Below, piece after piece: positions 34,223 to 43,058 of a DNA stretch of 64,000 nucleotides (the stretch's first letter is position 1; each line of letters opens with the position of its first letter). The DNA is taken from NCBI RefSeq assembly GCF_014650915.1, contig NZ_BMVW01000017.1, forward strand, positions 1 to 64,000, given 5' to 3'. Below the pieces are notes generated by a model that saw only the letters and a list, made by a program, of their open reading frames with translations, searched no databases and was not told where the DNA came from. The stretch is from Streptomyces poonensis (GTDB taxonomy: Bacteria > Actinomycetota > Actinomycetes > Streptomycetales > Streptomycetaceae). A program made the translations under genes and the position numbers.

Positions 34223-35683
34223 ATGCCGCTCACCCGCAGGGACTTCGCCGGACGCTCCGCGCTCGCCGGGACCGGCGTCGCGCTGGCCGGCAGCGTCGGT
34301 GCCCTGGCCACCGCGCCGCACGCCCTGGCGTCCACCGACACCGAGAGCGCGGAGGAGCACGGGACGGACACGGACCGGCACGGCGGAGTCGGCGTCGGGT
34401 ACGGGCCCCTAGTTCCCGACCCGGACGGCATCCTCGCGCTGCCCGCCGGATTCTCGTACCGCGTCATCACCCACAGCGGCAGGACGAGACTGGAGTCGGG
34501 CGAGTACACCCCCTCGAACCACGACGGCACCGCCGCCTTCCCCGGCCCTCGCGACACCACCCTCCTCGTCAACAACCACGAGCTGAAGGGCCCCCGCGCC
34601 GACTGGGAGCACCCGGTCCCGCTCACCGAGGGCCTCGTGTACGACCCGGCCGCGTCCGGCGGCTGCACGGTCGTCGAGATACGCCCCGACGGCCGGGTCG
34701 CCGAGTGGGTCGGCCTCGCGGGTACCTCCACCAACTGCGCGGGCGGCAGCACTCCCTGGGGCACCTGGCTCACCTGCGAGGAGAACTCCGACCGGGCCGG
34801 CGAGAACGGCATGACCGAGGACCACGGCTACGTCTTCGAGGTCGACCCCGCCGACCGGCGCGCCAACCGCGACCCGAAGCCGCTGAAGTTCTTCGGCCGG
34901 TACGACCACGAGGCCGTCGTCATCGACCCCAAGCGTGGTCACGCCTACCTCACCGAGGACGCCTCCGGCCCCAACGGCCTCTTCTACCGCTGGACCCCGC
35001 CGAAGGGCTTCCACCACGGCCCCGGCCGGTTCCGCGCCCTCGCCGACGACGCCGGTGTCCTTCAGGCGCCCGTCTGCTACGACTCCGGCGGCCGGTACGT
35101 CGACGACCTGTCCCGCGCCACGCGCACCGGCACGGTGTACGGGGTCGACTGGGTGGACGTCCCCGACCGCGACGCCCGGACCGTCGAGGTGCGCGAGCAG
35201 TTCGCTACCGGCGAGGTCACCCGCGCCCGCAAGCTGGAGGGCATGTGGTGGGGCGACGGCGGGGCGTACATCGTCTCCTCGTACGCCCGTGAGGAGAGCC
35301 CCGGACCCGGCCACGACGGCCAGGTGTGGTTCTACGACCCGCGGCGCCGCACCCTCACCCTGAAGGTGCGGCTCGGCGTCGACCGCGACCCGTCCGTGGA
35401 CGGCGCCCTCGACGGCCCCGACAACATCACCGTCTCCCCGTACGGCGGCCTGGTCATCGCCGAGGACGGCGACGGGTTCCAGCACCTCTTCGGCGCTACG
35501 GACAGCGGCCGCACGTACCCGATCGCCCGCAACGAGCTCAACATCGGCACGGCGGACGAGCCGGAGTACAGCGAGTTCACCGGGGTCACGTTCTCGCCGG
35601 ACGGGAAGACGCTGTACGCCAACATCCAGGAGCCGGGGATCATGCTGGCCATCACGGGGCCGTGGAAGCGGCAGCGGCGATAG
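34223..35683 (+). CDS. PhoX-like (DUF839) phosphatase, TAT-exported
   Basis: A 486-residue secreted protein. The N-terminal TAT signal LTRRDFAGRSALAGTGVALAG has the twin arginines, and cleavage is likely after HALA near residue 37. The mature part is the DUF839 beta-propeller of PhoX alkaline phosphatases: LLVNNHELKGP, GGSTPWGTWLTCEENSD, YDHEAVVIDP, DGPDNITVSPYGGLVIAEDG, and FTGVTFSPDGKTLYANIQEPG. PhoX needs calcium and iron. The upstream PHO-like box fits induction by phosphate starvation. ATG at 34223. Confidence 0.9.
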   Translation: MPLTRRDFAGRSALAGTGVALAGSVGALATAPHALASTDTESAEEHGTDTDRHGGVGVGYGPLVPDPDGILALPAGFSYRVITHSGRTRLESGEYTPSNHDGTAAFPGPRDTTLLVNNHELKGPRADWEHPVPLTEGLVYDPAASGGCTVVEIRPDGRVAEWVGLAGTSTNCAGGSTPWGTWLTCEENSDRAGENGMTEDHGYVFEVDPADRRANRDPKPLKFFGRYDHEAVVIDPKRGHAYLTEDASGPNGLFYRWTPPKGFHHGPGRFRALADDAGVLQAPVCYDSGGRYVDDLSRATRTGTVYGVDWVDVPDRDARTVEVREQFATGEVTRARKLEGMWWGDGGAYIVSSYAREESPGPGHDGQVWFYDPRRRTLTLKVRLGVDRDPSVDGALDGPDNITVSPYGGLVIAEDGDGFQHLFGATDSGRTYPIARNELNIGTADEPEYSEFTGVTFSPDGKTLYANIQEPGIMLAITGPWKRQRR

Positions 35684-35755
35684 GACGCCTCACTCGAACG
35701 GGTGATCGTATTTGATTGTCGAGCCGACTGGCGGGCTCGGACATAGCGTCCATGC

Positions 35756-35815
35756 ATGCCAGAAATGTGTGAACAGTGCGGCACTCGGGTGAAGGCAAAG
35801 GCCGGGGCCGCCTGA
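35756..35815 (+). other. 19-codon frame with a CxxC motif, possible remnant
   Basis: ATG at 35756 reads MPEMCEQCGTRVKAKAGAA and then stops. The CEQCGT pattern is typical of the first half of a zinc-ribbon N-terminus. There is no clear ribosome site and no following frame with a matching second pair of cysteines. It may be a decayed end of a zinc-ribbon gene or chance. Confidence 0.25.
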
Positions 35816-35835
35816 CGGTCCGGGCGGACGGGACG

Positions 35836-38469
35836 TCAGGACGGCGGTGACGGCTGGGGCAGACCCCACGGGTCTCCCGTACGGTCGGCCGTCGCCGCCG
35901 GCGGATCCGGTGGCGGACTGAGGGGCTCGTCCAGCACCCGTACCGCGCGCGGCAGGGTCTCCCGATGCGTGACCGGGATCTCGAAGAAGACGGTGCGCAG
36001 GTGGGGGAAGGCGCCCAGCCACCGCCAGGTGCAGCCGGGATCCACCTCCACCCACAGATGCTGGAGGCTGCTCGTGCCGTACGCCGTCACGAACTCGTCG
36101 GGTGTGAACGATCCGGCGATCCTGATGTGGGACCGGCCGCCGAAACCGCGCAGCATCCGCAGCTGCCGGGAGCTGGAGACCGAGAAGTACAGATGGTCGC
36201 CGTTGAGATGGGCGACGACCTCCTCGCCGAACCGCTCGCAGTCGAACCGGCTCCAGACCCGGGCCAGTTCGCCGCGCACCCGGATGTCCTGGTGGTCCCG
36301 GTACCGGGCCAGTACCGGGATCGCCGCGTCGGTCGCGACGCGGGTCGCGGTCAGCACGGTGAAGTAGGCCTCGTCGTCGGTCAGCCCGTCCGGCCGGGGC
36401 AGCAGATCGAGGACGACGGGGCCGGCGTCGGCCAGGGCACGCGCCTGCTCGGCCGACTGCGGCGGGATGAGCGCCGCGGCCCGCCGCTGCACCGCGTCCC
36501 GCACGTCCGGGTCCAGCTCCGTGGCGTGCTCCAGGCAGGCGGCGGCCAGCAGATGGAGCCGCCGCCCGTCGCGGTCCGAGGTGTCGCCCCGCTCGATGAG
36601 GCCGGTGAGCAGCCGGGTCCGCTCCATCGTCCGCGCGTGGGCGACGGACATCCGGATCACGTCCTCCCACTGGTCGAGGTGGGCGTGCGCGATGAGGAAG
36701 TCGAAGTCGAGGTTCTCCACCGCGGCCTTGGCGCCCAGGTAGTCCTGGAACGTGCGGTGGATGAAGTCCATCGAGCCCGTGTGGGGTTCGCGCAGCAGAC
36801 CGCTGCGGATCAGCAGATGGCGGTAGATCTCCTCCGCCGTTCCCTGCTCGGCGATCTGGGGCATGGCCGGCAGGGCCCGCGCCAGGAGGTCGACGGCGTC
36901 CGCGCGGTCCATCTCCGAGCGGCCGTTGCGGATCATCCAGTACGCCAGCTTCTGGATCAGCTGGACGTGGTGGGCCTCGGCGATACGGACGGTGCCCGGC
37001 TTGTAGATGCCCCGCTCACGGTCGCGCCGGGACAGCAGCATGGACAGGGCGGCGTCGTAGATCTCCTTGCGGCCGTCGGGGAGGTAGCCGCGGCGGTCCT
37101 GGTGCAGCGCGCAGATCAGCGCGCTCATCAGGGGGTTGGTGGCGAGCCGCGCCAGGTCCTGCTTGGCGCGCAGCGCCCGCAGCAGGTCCTGCGCGTACTG
37201 GTCGCCGACGCCGGCGGCCTTGTGCCACCGCTTCACGAACTCGGCCACGTTGTCCCGGCTCATGGGGGCCAGGTCGAGCTCGGCGAAACCGTCGTCGACC
37301 AGCCAGTCCTCGCGTACGGCGGAGGGCCGTGAGGTGACCAGCCACCGGTTGCGGGGATAGGTGGCGACCAGGTCCCGCAGCCAGCGGCGGGCCTCCTGCC
37401 GCTCGCTCTCCGGGACCTCGTCGATGCCGTCGACGAGGATCAGGCCGCGCCCCGACCGCAGGACCCGGTCGAACCACCCCGTCGGCTGCGCGCTCGCGAG
37501 GGGACAGCCCACCTCGGACAGGAACTCGTCGGGGGTGGGGAGTTTCGCCCCGCCGCGGGTGAGGGTGCGCAGGGGGAGCACGAAGGGCACGAGGCCGTAG
37601 AGGTACAGCAGACGTTCGTCGAGGTGGTTCTTGGCGGTGGACACCGCGAGCCACTGCACCAGCGTGGTCTTCCCCGAGCCGGCGACGCCGCGCAGCAGCA
37701 CCCGGTTCCGTCCCGCCAGCACCTGGTCGGCGGGGAGCAGCAGCGGAATGGGGCCGGCGGTGGCGCCCACCGCGTCCAGGCTCAGGTAGGCGGCGTCGAG
37801 CGGCCAGGTGTCCGGGGACTCGGTGAGGTCCAGCCCGAAGATGGTGAGCCTGCCGTGCTTCGCGGCGATGTACTGGGCGTACCGCTCCTCGAACGGGCCG
37901 TCGGCGGGCGACGGGGTCCGCGCGATCAGCGTGTCGATCCGGCGCGACAGCTCCGCGATCCCGCGGCTCTGCTCGACCAGGGTGCGGGGTACGAAGGTCG
38001 ACCGCTGGGTGAAGAAGTGCAGGATGTGCAGGCAGGCAGTGTCGAGCACGCACTTGTAGAGGAGCACGGCGTCGTTCGACAGCCCGAGCGTGGCGGAGCG
38101 GCTCTGCGCCCGCAGATGGCTGGAGAGCGCGATGTGCCCCAGCTGGACGGCCTGCACATCGTCCATGTCGATGCAGTCCATGGCGCGCAGGGAGTTCGCC
38201 ACCGCGTGCGCCACCGCGCGTATCTCGTACATCGGCAGCTGTTCCCGTACGCCCGTGGACTGTGCGGCGCGGCTGACCAGCTCTTTGGCGATCTTGTGCA
38301 GGTCGTCCTCGGACAGGACGCGTTTCTCGCCCCGGAAGGAGACGAGACAGGAGACCCGGACGGGCCGGTCGACGAGACCGGCACCGGGGCCCTCGGTCAC
38401 GAACAGTTTTCTGATCAGCGGCGCGACCACGCTCGACGCGAGCCGGGCGCCAATGGCGGCGGGTTCCAT
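35836..38469 (-). CDS. NACHT-domain NTPase (NLR-like)
   Basis: An 877-residue STAND NTPase. Residues 1-220 are a helical N-terminal module like the NACHT-N-helical type. The NACHT domain begins at Walker A GVAGSGKTT (251-259) with Walker B LILVDGIDEV (333-342), followed by the sensor region WLVTSRPSAVREDW and winged-helix elements including DFIHRTFQDYLGAKA. The C-terminal 250 residues have HEAT-like and short leucine-rich parts (SSLQHLWVEV, AFPHLRTVFFEIP). This layout is shared by bacterial NLR antiphage proteins and by other Streptomyces NACHT proteins. ATG at 38469 has GGGGAG upstream; GTG at 38526 is an alternative. No separate effector gene is beside it. Confidence 0.85.
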   Translation of the reverse strand: MEPAAIGARLASSVVAPLIRKLFVTEGPGAGLVDRPVRVSCLVSFRGEKRVLSEDDLHKIAKELVSRAAQSTGVREQLPMYEIRAVAHAVANSLRAMDCIDMDDVQAVQLGHIALSSHLRAQSRSATLGLSNDAVLLYKCVLDTACLHILHFFTQRSTFVPRTLVEQSRGIAELSRRIDTLIARTPSPADGPFEERYAQYIAAKHGRLTIFGLDLTESPDTWPLDAAYLSLDAVGATAGPIPLLLPADQVLAGRNRVLLRGVAGSGKTTLVQWLAVSTAKNHLDERLLYLYGLVPFVLPLRTLTRGGAKLPTPDEFLSEVGCPLASAQPTGWFDRVLRSGRGLILVDGIDEVPESERQEARRWLRDLVATYPRNRWLVTSRPSAVREDWLVDDGFAELDLAPMSRDNVAEFVKRWHKAAGVGDQYAQDLLRALRAKQDLARLATNPLMSALICALHQDRRGYLPDGRKEIYDAALSMLLSRRDRERGIYKPGTVRIAEAHHVQLIQKLAYWMIRNGRSEMDRADAVDLLARALPAMPQIAEQGTAEEIYRHLLIRSGLLREPHTGSMDFIHRTFQDYLGAKAAVENLDFDFLIAHAHLDQWEDVIRMSVAHARTMERTRLLTGLIERGDTSDRDGRRLHLLAAACLEHATELDPDVRDAVQRRAAALIPPQSAEQARALADAGPVVLDLLPRPDGLTDDEAYFTVLTATRVATDAAIPVLARYRDHQDIRVRGELARVWSRFDCERFGEEVVAHLNGDHLYFSVSSSRQLRMLRGFGGRSHIRIAGSFTPDEFVTAYGTSSLQHLWVEVDPGCTWRWLGAFPHLRTVFFEIPVTHRETLPRAVRVLDEPLSPPPDPPAATADRTGDPWGLPQPSPPS

Positions 38470-38720
38470 CTGCTCCCCGTCGGTGCGTGCGGATGGCTGC
38501 CAGCGGGTGCGGATACGTATCGCCACCGCGCTGTCGGAGCGAGGGCAGCTTAGGGGCGGAAGCCGGTGCGGCGCAGGGGGACCGGCGGTACGAAGAGCCG
38601 GGAGCAGGGGCGTGTGGGAGAGTCCACCGGCGTGAGGGAAAGGGAGTGCGGGGCGCGAGGGGTACGAGGGGCGCGAGTGACAGGAGGTGTGCGGGTGCGC
38701 ACGGAAGGACGACGTGAGGA

Positions 38721-38757
38721 GCCGCCCGCCGCATGATCCCCTGTGCGGGCGGGCGGC
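38721..38757. terminator. GC-rich hairpin upstream of NACHT
   Basis: Arms 38721-38733 and 38744-38757 pair over about 13 bp with one bulged G and a 10-base loop. It probably ends the TerD transcript before it reaches the NACHT gene. Confidence 0.65.
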
Positions 38758-38781
38758 CCCCTGAACCGGTGACCGGCGGGG

Positions 38782-38861
38782 TTACGGACCGGCTGGACTA
38801 CGGACCGGCTGGACTACGGACCGGCTGGACTACAGACCGGCGGGGTTGCGGACCGGCGGGG
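38782..38861. repeat. Five 16-bp tandem repeats touching the TerD stop codon
   Basis: Units start at 38782, 38798, 38814, 38830 and 38846. The second and third are identical (CTACGGACCGGCTGGA), the first differs at one base, and the last two carry CGGGG ends. The array runs exactly to the TerD stop at 38862. Confidence 0.85.
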
Positions 38862-40088
38862 TCACAGCGCCTGGGCCGCCGGCTTCACCATGCCCCGGAC
38901 CGTACGGGACTTCACGAAGTCGCCCATCGCGGTCATCTCCCACTCGCCGGAGAACTGGCGGATCAGCTTGGCCATCATCACGCCGGTCTGCGGCTGGGCG
39001 CTGGTCAGGTCGAACCGGACCAGTTCCTCGCCGGACGCGGCGTCGATCAGCCGGCAGTAGGCCTTGGCGACCTCGGTGAACTTCTGGCCGGAGAAGGAGT
39101 TGACCGTGAAGACCAGGCCGGTGACCTCCTGGGGGAGACGGCCGAGGTCGACGACGATCACCTCGTCGTCCCCGCCGCCCTCGCCGGTGAGGTTGTCGCC
39201 GGAGTGCTTGATCGCGCCGTTGACGATCGAGAGCTTGCCGAAGTAGCAGCTGTCGATGTGGTTGCGCTGCGGGCCGTACGCGATGACCGAGGCGTCCAGG
39301 TCGATGTCCTTGCCCCGGTACGCCGGCTCCCAGCCGAGACCCATCTTGACCTGGGAGAGGAGCGGCTTGCCGCCCTTGACCAGGGAGACGGTCTGGTTCT
39401 TCTGGAGGCTGACGCGGCCCTTGTCCAGGTTGATCTTGCCGGTGCCGGTGCCGGTGCCGGTGCCGGGCGGGGGCGTGGCGGGGGCCGGCGGGGTCACCGG
39501 GGGCTGCGTCGCGGGTGCGGGCGTGGCTGTGGGCGTGGGCGGAGTGACGGGAGCGGCGGCAGGAGCGGGGGCGGCGGCCGGGGCGGGCTCCTCCACCGTC
39601 ACGCCGAAGTCGGTGGCGATGCCGGCCAGGCCGTTCGCGTAGCCCTGGCCGACCGCGCGGGCCTTCCACGCGCCGTTGCGCCGGTAGATCTCCACGATCA
39701 CCAGGGCCGTCTCGGTGCCGAGCTGGGGCGGGGTGAAGGTGGCGAGCACCGAGCCGCCGTCCGCGTCGCGGATCGTGGCCGTCGGTTCGATGCCCTGGAA
39801 GGTCTGGCCCGCCGCGTCCGGGCTCGCGGTGATGACGATCTTCTCGATGCCCGGCGGGACGGCCGCCGTGTCGACCGTGACCGAGTCGGGGGTGGTGCCG
39901 CCGCCGGAGCGGTACGTCACGCCGGGGCCCGTGGGCTGGTTGTAGAAGATGAAGTCGTCGTCCGAGCGCACCTTGCCGTCGGCGGTGAGCAGCAGGCCCG
40001 ATACGTCGAGCCGCACGGGCGCGGCGACGTCCACCGCCACGCGGGCGGCGGAGAGGGGGATGTTCGAGCCGGGGGTCATAGCTGTCAT
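38862..40088 (-). CDS. Protein with two TerD domains joined by a Pro/Thr/Ala linker
   Basis: A 408-residue protein. A first TerD-like domain (about 1-180) has DDDFIFYNQPTGPGV and LVIVEIYRRNGAWKARAVGQGY. A linker of about 65 residues is rich in Pro, Ala and Thr and ends in a GT repeat. The second, canonical TerD domain has INLDKGRVSLQKNQTVSL, GKDIDLDASVIAYG and the calcium-site region HSGDNLTGEGGGDDE. TerD proteins are linked to tellurite and stress resistance and to phage inhibition. ATG at 40088, or at 40079. It stands alone without terB, terC or terZ genes. Confidence 0.88.
   Translation of the reverse strand: MTAMTPGSNIPLSAARVAVDVAAPVRLDVSGLLLTADGKVRSDDDFIFYNQPTGPGVTYRSGGGTTPDSVTVDTAAVPPGIEKIVITASPDAAGQTFQGIEPTATIRDADGGSVLATFTPPQLGTETALVIVEIYRRNGAWKARAVGQGYANGLAGIATDFGVTVEEPAPAAAPAPAAAPVTPPTPTATPAPATQPPVTPPAPATPPPGTGTGTGTGKINLDKGRVSLQKNQTVSLVKGGKPLLSQVKMGLGWEPAYRGKDIDLDASVIAYGPQRNHIDSCYFGKLSIVNGAIKHSGDNLTGEGGGDDEVIVVDLGRLPQEVTGLVFTVNSFSGQKFTEVAKAYCRLIDAASGEELVRFDLTSAQPQTGVMMAKLIRQFSGEWEMTAMGDFVKSRTVRGMVKPAAQAL
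39438..39464. repeat. GGTGCC hexanucleotide run in the TerD linker
   Basis: Four to five copies of GGTGCC encode the Gly-Thr repeat of the linker. Such a run can gain or lose units, changing linker length without a frameshift. Confidence 0.8.
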
Positions 40089-40123
40089 GCCTGGTGAACG
40101 ACCGGACCCGCTTTGCCGTTCCC

Positions 40124-40954
40124 TTACTTTGCCGCCGATCGGGCGTCGGCCGTCGGTCTGACGTGGTGGCGGCCGATCGGGAGCATCAGGGGCCTGCCCG
40201 AGACGGGGTCCTCGATGATGCGGCTGTCCAGGCCGAACACGGTGCGGACGGTGTCCTCCGTCAGGACCTCCTCCGGAGTACCGGCCGCGTGGAGCCGTCC
40301 CCCGGCGAGGGCGATCAGGTGGTCCGCGTAGCGGGCGGCGAGGTTGAGGTCGTGCAGGACCATGACGATGGTGGTGCCGCGCGAACGGTTGAGGTCGGTC
40401 AGCAGGTCCAGCACCTCGACCTGGTGGCTGGCGTCGAGATAGGTCGTGGGCTCGTCGAGCAGCAGCAGGTCGGTCTGCTGGGCGAGCGCCATCGCGATCC
40501 ACACCCGCTGGCGCTGGCCGCCGGAGAGTTCATCCACGGCGCGGTCGGCGAGGGCCGCCGTGTCCGTGGCGTCCAGGGCCGCCGCCACCGCCTCGTCGTC
40601 CTTCTCGTTCCAGCGGGCGAAGAGGCCCTGGTGGGGGTGGCGGCCGCGGCCGACTAGGTCGGCGACCGTGATGCCCTCGGGGGCGAGCGGCGACTGGGGC
40701 AGCAGCCCCAGGGTGCGGGCCAGTTCCTTGGCGGGCAGGCGGTGCACCTCCTTGCCGTCCAGGACGACGCGGCCCTCGCGGGGCGCGAGCAGCCGGGACA
40801 TCGAGCGCAGGAGTGTCGACTTGCCGCAGGCGTTCGCGCCGACGACGGCCGTGACCCGGCCCGGCGGCACGGCGAGATCGAGGGACTCGACGACGGCGCG
40901 GTCGCCGTAGCCGAGGGTGAGCCGCTCGGCCGCCAGGGTGTGGGACGTGGTCAC
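40124..40954 (-). CDS. Siderophore ABC transporter ATP-binding protein (FecE-like)
   Basis: A 276-residue ATPase for ferric-siderophore import. Walker A GANACGKST, signature ELSGGQRQR, Walker B LLLLDEPTTYLDASHQ and switch region VLHDLNLAARYAD are present. Start GTG at 40954 overlaps the permease stop by four bases (GTGA). Last gene of the SBP-permease-permease-ATPase operon, under the iron box at 44143. Confidence 0.94.
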   Translation of the reverse strand: MTTSHTLAAERLTLGYGDRAVVESLDLAVPPGRVTAVVGANACGKSTLLRSMSRLLAPREGRVVLDGKEVHRLPAKELARTLGLLPQSPLAPEGITVADLVGRGRHPHQGLFARWNEKDDEAVAAALDATDTAALADRAVDELSGGQRQRVWIAMALAQQTDLLLLDEPTTYLDASHQVEVLDLLTDLNRSRGTTIVMVLHDLNLAARYADHLIALAGGRLHAAGTPEEVLTEDTVRTVFGLDSRIIEDPVSGRPLMLPIGRHHVRPTADARSAAK

Positions 40955-42012
40955 AGGGAGCCTCCCGCCCGGTTGGTGCGGATGATCAGATGGACGAGGT
41001 AGGGCGCGCCCAGGACGCCGGTGACGACGCCGACCGGGAACCGGGTGTCGAAGGCGTACTGGCCGGTGAAGTCGGCGACGAGGACGAGCAGGGAGCCGAC
41101 GAGCCCGGCGGGCACCAGCAGGGAGGTGCCCGGGCCGACGATCCGGGCCGCGATGGGACCGGAGAGGAACGCCACGAAGGCGATCGGCCCGCAGGCCGAG
41201 GTCGCGAAGGCGATCAGGCCGACGGCAGCGACGATCACCGTGATCCGGGTGCGCTCGACGCGGACGCCGAGGGCGGAGGCGGTGTCGTCGCCGAGCTGCA
41301 GCGCGGAGAGGTTGCGTGACTGCGACAGCAGCACGGGGGCGAGCAGGGCGAGGGCGACGGCGGCGGGGACGACCTGCTCCCACGTCGTGCCGTTGAGGCT
41401 GCCCGTCAGCCAGCGCATCGCCTCCTGGAAGTCCCACTCGGCGGCCTGGGACATCACGTACGAGATGACGCTGTCCAGCATGGCGGCGATCCCGATGCCG
41501 ATCAGGATCAGCCGGGTGCCGACGACACCGTCCTTGAACGCCAGGCCGTACACCAGCAGCGCCACGCCCAGCCCGGCGACGATGGCGAGGGCCGACACCG
41601 CCGTCTCGCCGAGGGACAGGGTCACGATCGCGATGGCGGCCGCGGCGCTCGCGCCGGAGCTGATGCCGATGACGTCCGGGCTCGCGAGGGGGTTGCGGAG
41701 CATCGTCTGGAAGGTGACACCGGCCAGGCCGAAGCTGAACCCCGCGACCACGGCGAGCACCGCACGCGGCAGCCGCAGCCGCCCGACGGTGAAGGACGCG
41801 CCCGGCACCTGCTCGCCGAGGACGACACGGACCACGTCGTCGAACGGGTAGAAGGTCTGCCCGAACATCAGGGACACGACGAAGCCGGCGACGACGAGGA
41901 GGGCCAGCGTCAGGACGACCAGGCGCCGCCGGGACGCGCGGCGGACGCGGCCGCGGGCGACGGCGTGGACCGTCGGAACCGTCGGCGGCCGGGTGACGAC
42001 GGGGTCACTCAC
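40951..42012 (-). CDS. Siderophore ABC transporter permease (FecCD family), second
   Basis: A 353-residue permease with nine to ten hydrophobic segments. FecCD motifs: RLPRAVLAVVAGFSFGLAGV, QTMLRNPLASPDVIGISSGA, and GPIAFVAFLSGPIAARIVG, the coupling-helix region. GTG start at 42012 overlaps the previous permease stop. It pairs with the gene at 42009-43058 to form the membrane pore. Confidence 0.94.
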   Translation of the reverse strand: MSDPVVTRPPTVPTVHAVARGRVRRASRRRLVVLTLALLVVAGFVVSLMFGQTFYPFDDVVRVVLGEQVPGASFTVGRLRLPRAVLAVVAGFSFGLAGVTFQTMLRNPLASPDVIGISSGASAAAAIAIVTLSLGETAVSALAIVAGLGVALLVYGLAFKDGVVGTRLILIGIGIAAMLDSVISYVMSQAAEWDFQEAMRWLTGSLNGTTWEQVVPAAVALALLAPVLLSQSRNLSALQLGDDTASALGVRVERTRITVIVAAVGLIAFATSACGPIAFVAFLSGPIAARIVGPGTSLLVPAGLVGSLLVLVADFTGQYAFDTRFPVGVVTGVLGAPYLVHLIIRTNRAGGSL

Positions 42013-43058
42013 AGGGCACGCACCTTCTGCCTGCGGACGATGTAGATGAAGAACGGGGCGCCGAGCAGCGCCGTGACGATGCCCACGTCGATCTCGGCGG
42101 GACGCGCCACGACCCGTCCGACCACGTCGGCGGCGGTGAGCAGCGAGCCGCCCAGCAGGGCCGAGAACGGCAGCAGCCAGCGGTGGTCGACACCGGCCAG
42201 CAGCCGGCAGGCGTGCGGCACGACCAGGCCGACGAAGCCGATGGGCCCGGCGATCGCGGTCGACGCGCCGCACAGGATCACGGAGCCGAGCGCGGCCGTG
42301 GCCCGTACGACGGCGACGCGTTCCCCGAGTCCGGCCGCGAGCTCGTCGCCCAGCGCGAGGGAGTTCAGGCCCCGCGCCGACAGCAGGCAGACGGCGAAAC
42401 CCACCGCCAGGAAGGGCAGCACCTGCCCGATGCGGTCGAAGGACGCGCCGCCGACGCCGCCGATCTGCCAGAGCTTGAAGCTTCCGGTGACGTCGTTGCG
42501 GGGGAGGATGACGGCGGTGACGAGCGAGGCGAACGCCGCCGACGTGGCGGCTCCGGCGAGCGCGAGCTTGAGCGGGGTGGCGCCGCCCCGGCCGAACGAG
42601 CCGACCGTGTGTACGAACACGGCCGAGACCGCGGCACCCGCCAGCGCGACCCAGATGTACCCGGTCGCCGAGGTGAGCCCGAAGAACGCGACCGCCGTGA
42701 CGACGGCGAGCGAGGCCCCCATGTTGACGCCGAGGACCCCCGGGTCGGCCAGCGGATTGCGGGTCACGCCCTGCATGACGGCGCCGGCCAGCCCGAGCGC
42801 CGCGCCGACCAGCACCGCGAGCACCGTACGGGGGATGCGCTTCGTGGCCGCGGCCTCCTCCAGGGTGCCGTCCGCGCCGCCGAGCGCCGCCCACACGTCG
42901 GACCAGGCGACGCTGCGCGAGCCGAAGGCGACGGACGCCACCATGACCGCGGCCAGGACCAGCAGGGCGGCCAGCAGCCACAGGGCCCGGACACGGGCCG
43001 GACGCCGCACCACGGCGGCGTCCGGTTCCGGCACTGCTCGGGTGTCGACCGTCGTCAC
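42009..43058 (-). CDS. Siderophore ABC transporter permease (FecCD family), first
   Basis: A 349-residue permease with RIPRTVLAVLVGAALGLAGA, QGVTRNPLADPGVLGVNMGAS and GPIGFVGLVVPHACRLLAGVDHR, all FecCD hallmarks. GTG start at 43058 overlaps the binding-protein stop by four bases. The tight overlaps across four genes show one operon. Confidence 0.94.
   Translation of the reverse strand: MTTVDTRAVPEPDAAVVRRPARVRALWLLAALLVLAAVMVASVAFGSRSVAWSDVWAALGGADGTLEEAAATKRIPRTVLAVLVGAALGLAGAVMQGVTRNPLADPGVLGVNMGASLAVVTAVAFFGLTSATGYIWVALAGAAVSAVFVHTVGSFGRGGATPLKLALAGAATSAAFASLVTAVILPRNDVTGSFKLWQIGGVGGASFDRIGQVLPFLAVGFAVCLLSARGLNSLALGDELAAGLGERVAVVRATAALGSVILCGASTAIAGPIGFVGLVVPHACRLLAGVDHRWLLPFSALLGGSLLTAADVVGRVVARPAEIDVGIVTALLGAPFFIYIVRRQKVRAL

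Larger units (their letters stand above)
38470..38861. other. Intergenic region between NACHT and TerD genes
   Basis: A 392-bp region that is 5' of the NACHT gene and 3' of the TerD gene. It holds the hairpin at 38721-38757 and the five 16-bp repeats at 38782-38861. Purine-rich stretches at 38635-38700 carry no gene. The NACHT promoter must be in 38470-38720; I see no clear boxes. Confidence 0.5.

Noticed and set aside
39438..39464. GGTGCC run as a CRISPR or mobile-element trace
   Set aside because: Simple coding microsatellite in the TerD linker; no spacers. No CRISPR array, transposase or integrase was seen anywhere in the window.
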